Positions 1 through 7,150 of a DNA stretch of 32,194 bases are shown here, piece after piece (position 1 is the stretch's first letter; each line of letters starts with the position of its first letter). Both the position numbers and the translations under genes were made by a program. Origin of the DNA: Elusimicrobiota bacterium (lineage in GTDB: Bacteria > Elusimicrobiota > Elusimicrobia > UBA1565 > UBA9628); the NCBI GenBank assembly GCA_003151975.1, contig PLZD01000033.1, positions 1 to 32,194 of the forward strand, read 5' to 3'. Below the pieces are notes generated by a model. The model worked only from the letters and a program-made list of their open reading frames with translations, was not told the DNA's origin and made no database searches.

Positions 1-387
1 GATCGGCTTGACCGGAATACGCAGGATGCCGTAATGGCGTTCCGGGTAGCCCCGCAACAGGTGCCGAATCTTCTTGAGTGGCATGAAGTGCTTGGTGTTG
101 AGATGGAGGATGACGGCCAGGCGCATGGTGTGCTCGGGGTGGAGGTAGTAGGACTTATGCCCCCCGATGTGAATCGGGGGCGGCAGCATCCGGTGGAGAA
201 AGGGCGAGTGGTAGAGCTGAAGATTTCGGCGCGTGATCTTGAAGCCGTAGAACTCCTTAATCAGCTCGATGAAGATTTCCGAATCGACCACGAATTCGGA
301 ATGACGCTCGAAGCGGAGAGACGAGTAGGCGTCGGTAAAGTCCAGCTTCGGCCGGTTGAGATAGTCTTCGCGGCGCAATGACTGCAT
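1..387 (-). CDS. MerR-like DNA-binding regulator (partial, runs off left edge)
   Basis: An open frame on the minus strand starts at ATG 387 and has no stop before the window edge, giving 129 codons. Residues about 35-115 resemble the winged-helix domain of the MerR family: a helix followed by ITRRNLQLYHS, an LPPP turn, a GGHKSYYL wing and then LKKIRHLL, which parallels the MerR pattern of arginine-leucine-tyrosine, RxTGxRxY and LxEIRxLL. The first 30 residues are an extra N-terminal segment. The effector-binding C-terminus lies outside the window, so the ligand cannot be inferred. The gene diverges from the DUF1016 gene on its right, and repeated GCATT/ATGCA motifs lie at its start. The MerR assignment rests on pattern resemblance only. 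Confidence 0.6.
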   Translation of the reverse strand, partial: MQSLRREDYLNRPKLDFTDAYSSLRFERHSEFVVDSEIFIELIKEFYGFKITRRNLQLYHSPFLHRMLPPPIHIGGHKSYYLHPEHTMRLAVILHLNTKHFMPLKKIRHLLRGYPERHYGILRIPVKPI

Positions 388-416
388 TCTATAAGCATTA
401 TGCATTAAGTATGCAA
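384..416. promoter_or_regulatory. AT-rich promoter/operator region with GCATT/ATGCA repeats
   Basis: Three GCATT motifs occur at about 384, 395 and 402, and TATGCAA ends near 416. Together they form overlapping direct and inverted copies of ATGCAT-like sequence right at the start of the minus-strand regulator. On the minus strand CATAAT, nine bases before the ATG, could be a -10 box. Autoregulation is an inference from position and from the habit of MerR-type proteins. Confidence 0.35.
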
Positions 417-550
417 TAAGTGTCAAGAGATTTGTTGGCGCGGCCCCGGCCGAGACAGGGCGCGTCAATTTTGTTAGACTCAGCAGTCACACAACCGCAA
501 CGCCCGCGCCAACCGGCCAGGGCGCTATTGCGTTGTCTGGCTAAACGACC

Positions 551-1690
551 ATGCCTTCGAGAAAGGACTCAAGAGCTGCCGTCAAGCGGACCGCCGCGTC
601 CGCGCCGCTGGCTTTGCCCGCCGGTTATCGGGACTTCCTTGAGGACATTAAGATCCGGATCAGGTCAACCCAGGTCAAGGCGGCGCTGTCGGCGAGCCGC
701 GAACTGATCGGCCTTTACTGGGACCTCGGCAGGTCCATAGTCGAGCGTCAGGAGCGGGAGGGTTGGGGCAAAGCGGTGGTCGAGCGGTTGGCCGCCGACC
801 TTCAAAAGGAGTTCCCTGGCATCGGCGGTTTTTCTGGCGGGAACCTTTGGCGCATGAGGGCTTTCTTCCTCGGCTACAGCGATGGGGCGAAGAAACTCGC
901 GCAGCCTGCGCGAGATTTGGCACGTCCAATTCTCGCGCAGCTTGCGCGAGAATTGACCGGCCGCGAGATACCCGCCGTCCTGGGACAAATTCCGTGGTTC
1001 CATAACGTCATCCTCGTTGAGAAGATCAAGGACCCTTTGGAACGGCTTTGGTACGCCCATCAGACCGTGGAGCACGGTTGGAGCCGCGATATCCTGGCCC
1101 ACCAGATCGAGTCCGGCCTCTACGAGCGCCAAGGCCAGGCCGTGACCAACTTTAAGAGGACGCTGCCAGCGCCCCAATCCGACTTGGCGCATCAAGCGAT
1201 TAAGGACCCCTACACTTTCGACTTCCTGACGTTGGCCGGCGACGCGCGCGAGAGGGAACTGGAAAAGGGTCTGGTCGATCATATCCAGCGGTTTCTGCTT
1301 GAGCTGGGCGTCGGCTTCGCCTTCGTCGGCCGCCAAGTCCACCTCGAAGTCGAAGGCGATGATTTCTACATTGACCTGCTCTTCTACCATCTGCGGCTGC
1401 GCTGCTACGTCGTGATCGAGTTGAAGAACGGACCGTTCAAACCGGAGTACGCGGGAAAGATGAATTTCTATCTCTCGGCCGTGGACGACAGGCTGAGGCA
1501 CAAGGACGACAACCCCTCGATAGGCATGATCCTCTGCCGATCGCGTAAGAAGCTCATCGCCGAATACGCTCTGCGAGATACCCACAAGCCCATCGGCGTG
1601 TCGGCATACAAGCTAACGAAAGCGCTGCCGAAAAAATTGAAGGGCACGCTACCCGCCATCAAGGACCTTGAGGCTGAGTTGGAGGGGTGA
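551..1690 (+). CDS. DUF1016/YhcG-family PDDEXK nuclease
   Basis: A 379-residue protein. The N-terminal DUF1016 helical region spans about residues 22-170, with the family motif ELIGLYWDLGRSIVERQ and later LERLWYAHQTVEHGWSRDIL. The C-terminal PDDEXK-type nuclease domain (about 205-350) shows VGRQVHLEV, FYIDLLFYH and VVIELKNGPFKPEYAGK; the D and E-x-K residues are the expected metal site. Proteins of this family are predicted nucleases, often found in restriction-modification or defence islands, but the cellular role is not settled. Between FFLGY and the IPWFHN motif an Ala/Arg-rich stretch (about 116-139) is encoded by two GC-rich palindromes and looks inserted. The start is ATG 551 with no clear Shine-Dalgarno. 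The stop overlaps the ribosome-binding region of the following lipoprotein gene. Confidence 0.9.
   Translation: MPSRKDSRAAVKRTAASAPLALPAGYRDFLEDIKIRIRSTQVKAALSASRELIGLYWDLGRSIVERQEREGWGKAVVERLAADLQKEFPGIGGFSGGNLWRMRAFFLGYSDGAKKLAQPARDLARPILAQLARELTGREIPAVLGQIPWFHNVILVEKIKDPLERLWYAHQTVEHGWSRDILAHQIESGLYERQGQAVTNFKRTLPAPQSDLAHQAIKDPYTFDFLTLAGDARERELEKGLVDHIQRFLLELGVGFAFVGRQVHLEVEGDDFYIDLLFYHLRLRCYVVIELKNGPFKPEYAGKMNFYLSAVDDRLRHKDDNPSIGMILCRSRKKLIAEYALRDTHKPIGVSAYKLTKALPKKLKGTLPAIKDLEAELEG
896..954. repeat. Two tandem palindromes inside the DUF1016 gene
   Basis: The first palindrome is 896-914, with 8-bp arms (CTCGCGCA/TGCGCGAG) around GCC. The second is 928-954, with perfect 12-bp arms (AATTCTCGCGCA/TGCGCGAGAATT) around GCT. 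Both share the core CTCGCGCA-N3-TGCGCGAG, so they look like two copies of one small mobile palindrome. They are read in frame and encode LAQPARDLARPILAQLAREL-like sequence. Confidence 0.75.
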
Positions 1691-1692
1691 AA

Positions 1693-3216
1693 GTGAAAAT
1701 CCGATCAATCGCAGTGCTGGCTATCTCTGCAATTTTCTTGTCTTCCTGTGCATCTGTAACTTACAGGCCTGACGCATCCAGCGAGGCAAATTCTCTGCGC
1801 CTAAGCGGCGGGTATGAAACACACCTCGCAAAAACATGGCCCGCGACTTCGTGGGTGACGCAAAAAACAGATTGGTCAAAAGAAGCGGTTCTGGCGGTTT
1901 GTTTCTATGTGTTTACCGTCCCGTATGACACGTTTTTTGGGTGGGCGATGAAAACGATATCCACCCCGTTTGATCTTCGCGTCAACGCACAGTTCATCGA
2001 TCAAAACGGGAGTCGAATCTCGGGATTCCCGTTGATGGTCGAACTTGAAGGCGTGGCTCAGAAGAACTTGGAGGCTGGGGAGTTGAGCGATTTTTCGTTT
2101 ACCGCTGATCCCCATGCGTTGCCGACGTCAACGTTTACCAAGGGCCTCACATTCCATTTCACGGACGATTGGCGCGCAACTCTGGCAGAAAAGGGAGAGG
2201 CTGTAGAGCTAAGTCCCGACACGATAAAGGCATTCCTGCAATGCCACGGAGGAGCGTGCCACTTCGAAGCGCAGGACCATAATCCTCTTAAAGACCTGAC
2301 ATTTAAAATTCAGCGTATTGAACACGTAGACGAGGCGCAAAAGGCTGCCTACGCAAAAAAGCTAGAGAAAGAAGCCGAGGCCGCGCGCGCGGAGGCCAAG
2401 AGGCAGCAGGAAGAGGAACAGGCGGAAGTGGAGCGACAGAAAGCAGAGGAACGTCGCATTGCCCGGCTAAGAAAAGACCTCTCTGCTGGGAAGCTGAGCT
2501 TCCATTCATTTACAGAAGCGCTGGATGAATTGAGGCCGATCATCCAGAACCCCGGCAATATTTTGTCTTTTGCCCAATCTCCCATGGCTTTCAAGGGCCA
2601 AGTCGTCAGTTTGAGCAGGATAAAAGTAGTCCAGGTCGCAGGGGACGGCCAGTTTCTCTTAGATATGTTTCCCGAACTTTCATACTCATACCCGGGTGCC
2701 AATACGACTGTTTTCGGGACCGCGTACAATTATTTCCCCCAAGCTTCCGATATCGTGGACGGTCAACTCGTCGGGGTTATCGGGGAAATCGTCGGAGCTA
2801 GGACTTATGCAACCGTCATGGGTGCGCAAAGAACGGTCCCGGAGATGAGAATCTATGCGATAGCCCCTTCGGATGAATCTGGTCGCATACGTGAGCCGGT
2901 AGCCCAAGAAGCCTCAAATCAAATCCCATCTTTGGAAATCTGCACGCACGAAAGTGGGGATGGCCCGTCCGCTAAATGCGACATCAGCGGCCCTTTAAAT
3001 CTTGGTCGAGAGAATCCGTGCGTCGGAAAAATTGATTCTGGCGACACGAGGGGCGGTGGAGACTTTGGCGCTCAGGGAAACCCCGCCAAGACCTGTGACG
3101 GCGGACAAAGCTTTCATTGCCGGAGAAACAAGTCAGTTACGAAAGGATGTGAAAAAAGAAACGCCGATTTTGGTGGCGGGTTCGGCACATTTGGCTGGCT
3201 CTGTTCTTGCAAGTGA
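1693..3216 (+). CDS. Lipoprotein with central charged coiled coil; probable frameshift near 3000
   Basis: A family I do not recognise. The chosen start is GTG 1693, because GGAGG at 1681-1685 sits seven bases before it; an in-frame GTG at 1687 is too close. The N-terminus is a lipoprotein signal ending in the lipobox LSSC (Cys at about residue 17), so the product should be anchored to a membrane outside the cytosol. Next comes a globular part (to about 210), a Glu/Ala/Arg/Lys-rich coiled coil (about 217-260) and a second globular part (about 280-400) with repeated VGVIGEIVGARTYATVM-like strands. After about residue 437 the predicted protein becomes rich in Gly and Cys and loses normal composition. 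The +1 frame from 3002 to 3238 reads as a more natural protein, suggesting a frameshift between about 2999 and 3010. Codon use and base composition are less GC-rich than in the right half of the window. Confidence 0.65.
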   Translation: MKIRSIAVLAISAIFLSSCASVTYRPDASSEANSLRLSGGYETHLAKTWPATSWVTQKTDWSKEAVLAVCFYVFTVPYDTFFGWAMKTISTPFDLRVNAQFIDQNGSRISGFPLMVELEGVAQKNLEAGELSDFSFTADPHALPTSTFTKGLTFHFTDDWRATLAEKGEAVELSPDTIKAFLQCHGGACHFEAQDHNPLKDLTFKIQRIEHVDEAQKAAYAKKLEKEAEAARAEAKRQQEEEQAEVERQKAEERRIARLRKDLSAGKLSFHSFTEALDELRPIIQNPGNILSFAQSPMAFKGQVVSLSRIKVVQVAGDGQFLLDMFPELSYSYPGANTTVFGTAYNYFPQASDIVDGQLVGVIGEIVGARTYATVMGAQRTVPEMRIYAIAPSDESGRIREPVAQEASNQIPSLEICTHESGDGPSAKCDISGPLNLGRENPCVGKIDSGDTRGGGDFGAQGNPAKTCDGGQSFHCRRNKSVTKGCEKRNADFGGGFGTFGWLCSCK

Positions 3217-3238
3217 CCAGAGGTTGCGCCCCCATTAG
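3002..3238 (+). pseudogene. Likely out-of-frame C-terminus of the preceding lipoprotein
   Basis: In the +1 frame relative to the lipoprotein, an open stretch begins just after TAA 2996-2998 and runs to TAG at 3238. It encodes a balanced sequence (VERIRASEKLILATRG, later PILVAGSAHLAGSVLAS) with no Cys/Gly excess. The annotated frame over the same bases gives a low-quality tail with six Cys residues. A single-base indel in the genome or assembly around 2999-3010 would join the two. It could also be chance. Confidence 0.4.
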
Positions 3239-3292
3239 GACCCATGACCACGAGAGAGAGAATTCGAGAGAGGGCGTACTATCTCTAAGACC

Positions 3293-5407
3293 ATGCTTCC
3301 TTTGAGAACAGGTCGAATACGAGTTGCTGCCCTTGGCGTGGCAGCTTTACTCGTATTGGGTTTGGTGTGGCATAGGCTCTATTCCAGAAATTCTCCAACA
3401 GGGGTGGCCGAGCGGTATCTATCAGCCCTAGAGGCCGGAAGGTTCAGTGAGGCCTATGAGTTGTTGGATGGCTCAAGCAAAAAATTTATAGATCTCTCAT
3501 CCTATGAAAAGTATCAAAGCCTCAGGAGGGGGACAGCATGGGGATTCGCGGCCATTTTGTTAGAGAGTACGGCTTCCGACCATGTCGTAGTCGGCTGGAA
3601 AGAGGTTCGAGGCGATGAGAGAACTGATGCGCATCTCGACCTAGTTTCAGATCGAGGAGTCTGGAGAATCGCTCACACAGGCACATTGCGTTCGAGGATG
3701 GGCGAACTGGAAAAGAGAGGCCAGGTTAAGGACCTCTTGGAAATTGTTGATGAAATACACCAGATCGCTCCTTGGGATGGTGAGACAGAAGGCCTCGGCA
3801 TAACGGTTTCAATTTATGCCGCAGGAGCAATGCATGCTGGTGTAGAGCGGCAGGAAGCAATACGCAAGGTTTTAGATGTGGCCCACGCCGCGGTCAAGCG
3901 GCTGCCGGGTGACTATCACGTACAAATGAGTCTGGGGTTAGTGCATAATGAAGTCGAATCGTATCAGGAGGCGGAGAGCGCATTTTCTCGCGCGCTAGAT
4001 TTAGCATCAAACCCGAAGGAACGAGCGAATGCACTCATAGAGCGCTCTATGATGAGGTTGGTACAAATGCACATCGCCGACGCGGTCTCCGATGCGAAGG
4101 AGGCTCTTAGACTTGCGCCGGACGATGATAGCGTTAGGAAAGCCGTGCCTAAGCTCATCCCTTTTGCCGCCCCACTTGGAGTCGATCTTCGCCTTCCTGT
4201 AATGGCAGCAAAGACAAGCCATTCTCCGGCGGAACAGCATCGCGATGGGCCCGAAAGTTCTGCGACGGAAGCCCACCCAGGGAATATTGCTTGGGTCCTT
4301 GTGGGGCTACTTTCTTTTATTGGCGTCATCGTGTTTTTCCGGGTGATGCGTCGTGGGGTTCCCACAAGCAATGACGGCCGAGTCACCAAGACAAAGGCAA
4401 CGCTGGTTTGGGCGGGGCTTATCGCTGGTGGGATATCGGCGACGGCCCTTTGGTACTGGAACTATACGAGGAGCCCGCAATATTCTTTCTGGATGGCGGC
4501 GAAGGCTGCCAAGCAGCACGACATAACTACGTTCGAAAGATACGCTGATGTCGATGGCATAACCAGTCGGTTGATTGATGAAATCATGGCGCAGACGACC
4601 AAGAACAGCAGTAGCCCGAAGGGACGCTGGGAACAGGTGGGAGAGGCTCTCGCCAAAGGTTTTGTGGGGATGATAAAGCCGCGCATGGTAGAGAGCGCGA
4701 AGGAGCAGATTGAACGCTGGATCGAGAAGGGCGAATTCGAGAATACGAATACGGCACCCGAGCGGCAATCTCCAACGATGCCGCTGAAGGATGTCTATGG
4801 GAAGATCGCCGGTGAAAAAGATGGCTTCCGGGGAATTCAATACGTAAAGAAAGACGGCAAGATTGCCTACGTCGGATTGGGTTTCTATCGCCAGGATTAC
4901 GATAAGATGCTCGTGCTGGATCTAAAGATGCGAGACAAGGGCGGTTACTGGCAAATCGCCGAGATCAGCAACTTTCCCGACCTGATCCGCCAGGTGAATG
5001 AATTGGAAGTGGCGCGAATAAAGAAACTAAATGCACCTACTATAGAGGCGATGGCCCGGGCATTGGTAATCCAGAAAATCTCGAAAAAAGGGAAGGCTAC
5101 CGACGCTTGGGGAGTTGGTAAAGTGGTCGCTTTCTCCGTTGACGCAATGAATACGGACCTTAAGGAGATTTCTGGCGTCCGATTGGCGATCAAGTCCGGA
5201 GATGGCAGGTTATTTGCCGTGAACACGATAGCCCCGCCGACGGGGTTGCCCCCTGGGAAAACCATGACTGTTTCATGGCAGCAGAGCGTTAACGCATTGG
5301 ATAAAGATTCAATGGAGCTTTATACGACCCCGCAGGAGAAGCTCGGGTTGACCGCAGAGATTCAATACATCAAGTTTGGCGACGGCAGCGAGTTGGAGCT
5401 CAAGTAG
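3293..5407 (+). CDS. Large membrane protein with TPR-like repeats and DUF2939-like domain
   Basis: A 704-residue protein. The order is: N-terminal membrane anchor (about 9-27), a DUF4878/NTF2-like module (about 33-130, with VAERYLSALEAGRFSEAYELL), TPR-like helices (about 140-275, with VHNEVESYQEAESAFSRAL and IADAVSDAKEALRLAPDD), a second membrane segment (about 330-350) and a third (about 372-392). The last is followed directly by RSPQYSFWMAAKAAKQHDI, which resembles the start of DUF2939 domains. The C-terminal 100 residues look like a beta-rich domain. No catalytic motif is visible. A TACTAT box lies 10 bases before the ATG, so the leader may be very short. Function unknown; probably an envelope protein with extracytoplasmic domains. 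Confidence 0.75.
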   Translation: MLPLRTGRIRVAALGVAALLVLGLVWHRLYSRNSPTGVAERYLSALEAGRFSEAYELLDGSSKKFIDLSSYEKYQSLRRGTAWGFAAILLESTASDHVVVGWKEVRGDERTDAHLDLVSDRGVWRIAHTGTLRSRMGELEKRGQVKDLLEIVDEIHQIAPWDGETEGLGITVSIYAAGAMHAGVERQEAIRKVLDVAHAAVKRLPGDYHVQMSLGLVHNEVESYQEAESAFSRALDLASNPKERANALIERSMMRLVQMHIADAVSDAKEALRLAPDDDSVRKAVPKLIPFAAPLGVDLRLPVMAAKTSHSPAEQHRDGPESSATEAHPGNIAWVLVGLLSFIGVIVFFRVMRRGVPTSNDGRVTKTKATLVWAGLIAGGISATALWYWNYTRSPQYSFWMAAKAAKQHDITTFERYADVDGITSRLIDEIMAQTTKNSSSPKGRWEQVGEALAKGFVGMIKPRMVESAKEQIERWIEKGEFENTNTAPERQSPTMPLKDVYGKIAGEKDGFRGIQYVKKDGKIAYVGLGFYRQDYDKMLVLDLKMRDKGGYWQIAEISNFPDLIRQVNELEVARIKKLNAPTIEAMARALVIQKISKKGKATDAWGVGKVVAFSVDAMNTDLKEISGVRLAIKSGDGRLFAVNTIAPPTGLPPGKTMTVSWQQSVNALDKDSMELYTTPQEKLGLTAEIQYIKFGDGSELELK

Positions 5408-5425
5408 TCCTCGTAATTTTGATTC

Positions 5426-6133
5426 ATGAACGATAAACAGCTGGACGGGGCGGTGGGTGCCCCCTGGTTTATTGTCAAGTTCGGAAAGGAGGAGCATCTA
5501 AATAATTTGCAAGCTGGCAAATTTCATTTGCGCTCTCTCCAGTGGTTTAGCACGCGCGAGGCGGCCGACCATCAGCGGGACACCAATGAAGGGGCTGCCC
5601 TATGGCTGAATCCTAATGAGAGTCAAATCCTCATCAACGGGCATAAATTCACAGCGGAAGGCGGCACGCTTAATGCATCGCTATCCTTCGATGGCCCGCA
5701 GCCCCATGTATTTTGCGCGAGCGTTATCCATCGAAAGGAGCCGATCCGGGAAGATCACAAGATTTTTGATGACAGGATGAAGGAGTTTGGGGAAGATTTC
5801 CTTGTGATTCTTAACATCGCGGAATTTTACGGCCGCTTAAAAAAAGCGCTCGCTTCCCTTCGAGCGAAAGGAGTCATCGAAGCCTTCTGCGCTGAAGATG
5901 TTCTCTACTTCGACGAAAGGGCCTACGACGGAGAGGTCGGTACCTTTCGGAAGTCCGACCGCTTTCAATGGCAAAAGGAGTGGCGCTTGGCGGTTACTGC
6001 AAAGGACCGAAAAGAGTTCTTCGAGTTTCAGACGGAATCCTTGAAGGACATCTCGTCTCTTGGAAAAACAAAAGACCTGATCAACCGAATCGATTCCAAC
6101 GAAGACGGGACCTACACTTTGCGGATATCCTAG
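5426..6133 (+). CDS. Conserved hypothetical soluble protein
   Basis: A 235-residue protein with no signal peptide or membrane segment. It opens with FIVKFGKEEHLNNLQAGKFH, then LRSLQWFSTREAADHQRDTNEG. This pattern of a short beta-strand, an 'is listed at the gate' helix and an aromatic-rich D-x-x-EG segment reminds me of uncharacterised proteins found singly in accessory regions. Near the C-terminus is QWQKEWRLAV, a WxxEWR-type motif also typical of that group. I cannot name a function. It starts 18 bases after the membrane-protein stop and could be co-transcribed, or read from a weak TAATTT six bases before the ATG. Confidence 0.6.
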   Translation: MNDKQLDGAVGAPWFIVKFGKEEHLNNLQAGKFHLRSLQWFSTREAADHQRDTNEGAALWLNPNESQILINGHKFTAEGGTLNASLSFDGPQPHVFCASVIHRKEPIREDHKIFDDRMKEFGEDFLVILNIAEFYGRLKKALASLRAKGVIEAFCAEDVLYFDERAYDGEVGTFRKSDRFQWQKEWRLAVTAKDRKEFFEFQTESLKDISSLGKTKDLINRIDSNEDGTYTLRIS

Positions 6134-6251
6134 ACTTGCGGCGCGCGGATCGCTTGGCCTCCCTCCACCGGTCTGCGTCGCCAACGGCGAGGCCTTCTAA
6201 CCGTGGGGAGCAGATAGAATCGTGCCCGGAAGGTTCTTTCTATTAAATGAC

Positions 6252-6304
6252 TCGGGCAGCCAGTTTTGACGCGCAGCGAACATGAGCCCTCCGAAAGGAG
6301 GGCT
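6252..6304. repeat. 53-bp repeat copy 1, ending in a GAAA-loop hairpin
   Basis: This copy matches 7092-7144 at a constant offset of 840 bp, with about five mismatches. It begins TCGGGCAGCCA and ends with the perfect hairpin AGCCCTCC-GAAA-GGAGGGCT (about 6284-6303), a GNRA-type tetraloop stem. No clean T-tract follows, so simple intrinsic termination is not assured. It lies between the 5426-6133 gene and the 6384-6920 gene. Confidence 0.75.
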
Positions 6305-6314
6305 CTCCTTCTGT

Positions 6315-6340
6315 TACAATACACCATGAGGAGCCCATGA
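6315..6340 (+). promoter_or_regulatory. Extended -10 element and tiny leader reading frame
   Basis: TGTTACAAT carries an extended -10 (TG-N-TACAAT, hexamer 6315-6320) five bases before ATG 6326. That ATG opens a 4-codon frame (MRSP, stop) overlapping by ATGA an ATG at 6337, which opens a 16-codon frame (MIRATRELFLHAGRKA). The second stop again overlaps by ATGA the ATG 6384 of the membrane-protein gene. This may be a leaderless, coupled leader, or chance. Confidence 0.35.
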
Positions 6341-6383
6341 TTCGTGCGACGAGAGAACTTTTTCTCCATGCTGGGCGAAAGGC

Positions 6384-6920
6384 ATGAATCTTCGCGAACT
6401 GCCTTTGGAGCAGCCGCAGCTGACCTTTACGCGCTTTGGTATTGGGGTCTTATGCTTGGTGTTGGGTGCGTCCGGCGGGATGTCGGCAGGAACGATATTG
6501 GAATCCCGTTACGTTGGGATTGCGGGCCTCGTCATCGGAGGAGCTTTAGGTTTTTTCATCGGTTGGACCTATCTCGGCGTCATGTTGGATAGCTATGGGA
6601 ACCGATCATACCTTTCGCTAGTCGAGAAAATGTCCGTGCCTGAATTGCGGCGTCACATCGCCATCCCAATGTGGAATACAGCGCACGACATCCTTTTGGT
6701 CGAATTGGCCAACCGTGGCGAGGATGTTGGAGCCTTTCTTCCGCAGGTTCTTCGCGCTCTTCAAGTTGATTATGGCCCAGACCGAATTTGGGGCTGGGAA
6801 ATCCTGCGGAACGTTTATCCGGATGTGGCAAAGCAGATTCAGGACTACAACCCGCGAGACCCATTGAAGGTCTGCGAGCAAAAGCTGGTAAAATTTCGCT
6901 CCTCAAAGACTCTTCAATAA
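6384..6920 (+). CDS. Small two-helix membrane protein with cytosolic helical domain
   Basis: A 178-residue protein of unrecognised family. Two hydrophobic helices (about 17-37, with GIGVLCLVLGASGGMSAG, and 44-66, with VGIAGLVIGGALGFFIGWTY) are rich in small residues, like Gly-zipper segments. The remaining about 110 residues are soluble and helical, with SVPELRRHIAIPMWNTAHDI. The Gly-rich pair could oligomerise, as in small membrane-active effectors, but nothing proves that. The gene sits between two direct repeats (6252-6304 and 7092-7144), so it may have arrived or duplicated as a cassette of about 840 bp. ATG 6384 was chosen because an ATGA overlap links it to a small upstream frame. Confidence 0.6.
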   Translation: MNLRELPLEQPQLTFTRFGIGVLCLVLGASGGMSAGTILESRYVGIAGLVIGGALGFFIGWTYLGVMLDSYGNRSYLSLVEKMSVPELRRHIAIPMWNTAHDILLVELANRGEDVGAFLPQVLRALQVDYGPDRIWGWEILRNVYPDVAKQIQDYNPRDPLKVCEQKLVKFRSSKTLQ

Positions 6921-6986
6921 GCATCCTGATTCACCCGGTGCAAAATGATTTGCCTGGCGCCGGTACCTAGAATTTTTGGACTGTCG

Positions 6987-7102
6987 GTTCGAGCAGCGTC
7001 CTACTCGGGGTGTGGACAATTTGGCAAAATTTCAGAACTGAGCAACGTAGCGGGGTTTTGAGCCCGAAGCCACGTTCTGATATTGTCGGTTTCGGGCAGC
7101 CA
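6987..7102. repeat. 116-bp intergenic repeat, copy A
   Basis: It runs from GTTCGAG to CGGGCAGCCA and aligns along its length with 8386-8500. Shared blocks are GTTCGAGYARCGTCCTAYTC at the left, AAAT..CA....TG.GCAA in the middle, and CASGTTCKRATAYTGYC then CGGGCAGCCA at the right. The equal length (116 and 115 bp) with scattered substitutions suggests one family of structured intergenic elements. The ends do not match integron attC core sites. Confidence 0.55.
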
Positions 7103-7144
7103 ATTTGGACGCACAGCGAACCTGAGCCCTCCGAAAGGAGGGCT
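7092..7144. repeat. 53-bp repeat copy 2 with GAAA-loop hairpin
   Basis: This is the second copy of the element at 6252-6304, ending in the same AGCCCTCC-GAAA-GGAGGGCT stem (about 7124-7143). It overlaps the right end of the longer 116-bp repeat. On the minus strand the hairpin lies a few bases beyond the stop of the 7151-8173 gene and could act as its 3' end signal, though no T-tract follows. Confidence 0.75.
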
Positions 7145-7150
7145 GGTGTT

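Noticed and set aside
34-381. Plus-strand frame at the left edge
   Set aside because: The opposite strand encodes a MerR-like regulator with normal composition, so this is its shadow.
473-547. GTTAGAC and GGCTAAAC near the DUF1016 start as a possible integron attC site
   Set aside because: The left core is in the wrong position for an attC ending, no matching RYYYAAC partner is found at the right distance, and no integrase is present.
665-1585. Long minus-strand frame opposite the DUF1016 gene
   Set aside because: Its sequence is a mirror of the nuclease codons and has no recognisable domain, whereas the plus-strand protein has clear family motifs.
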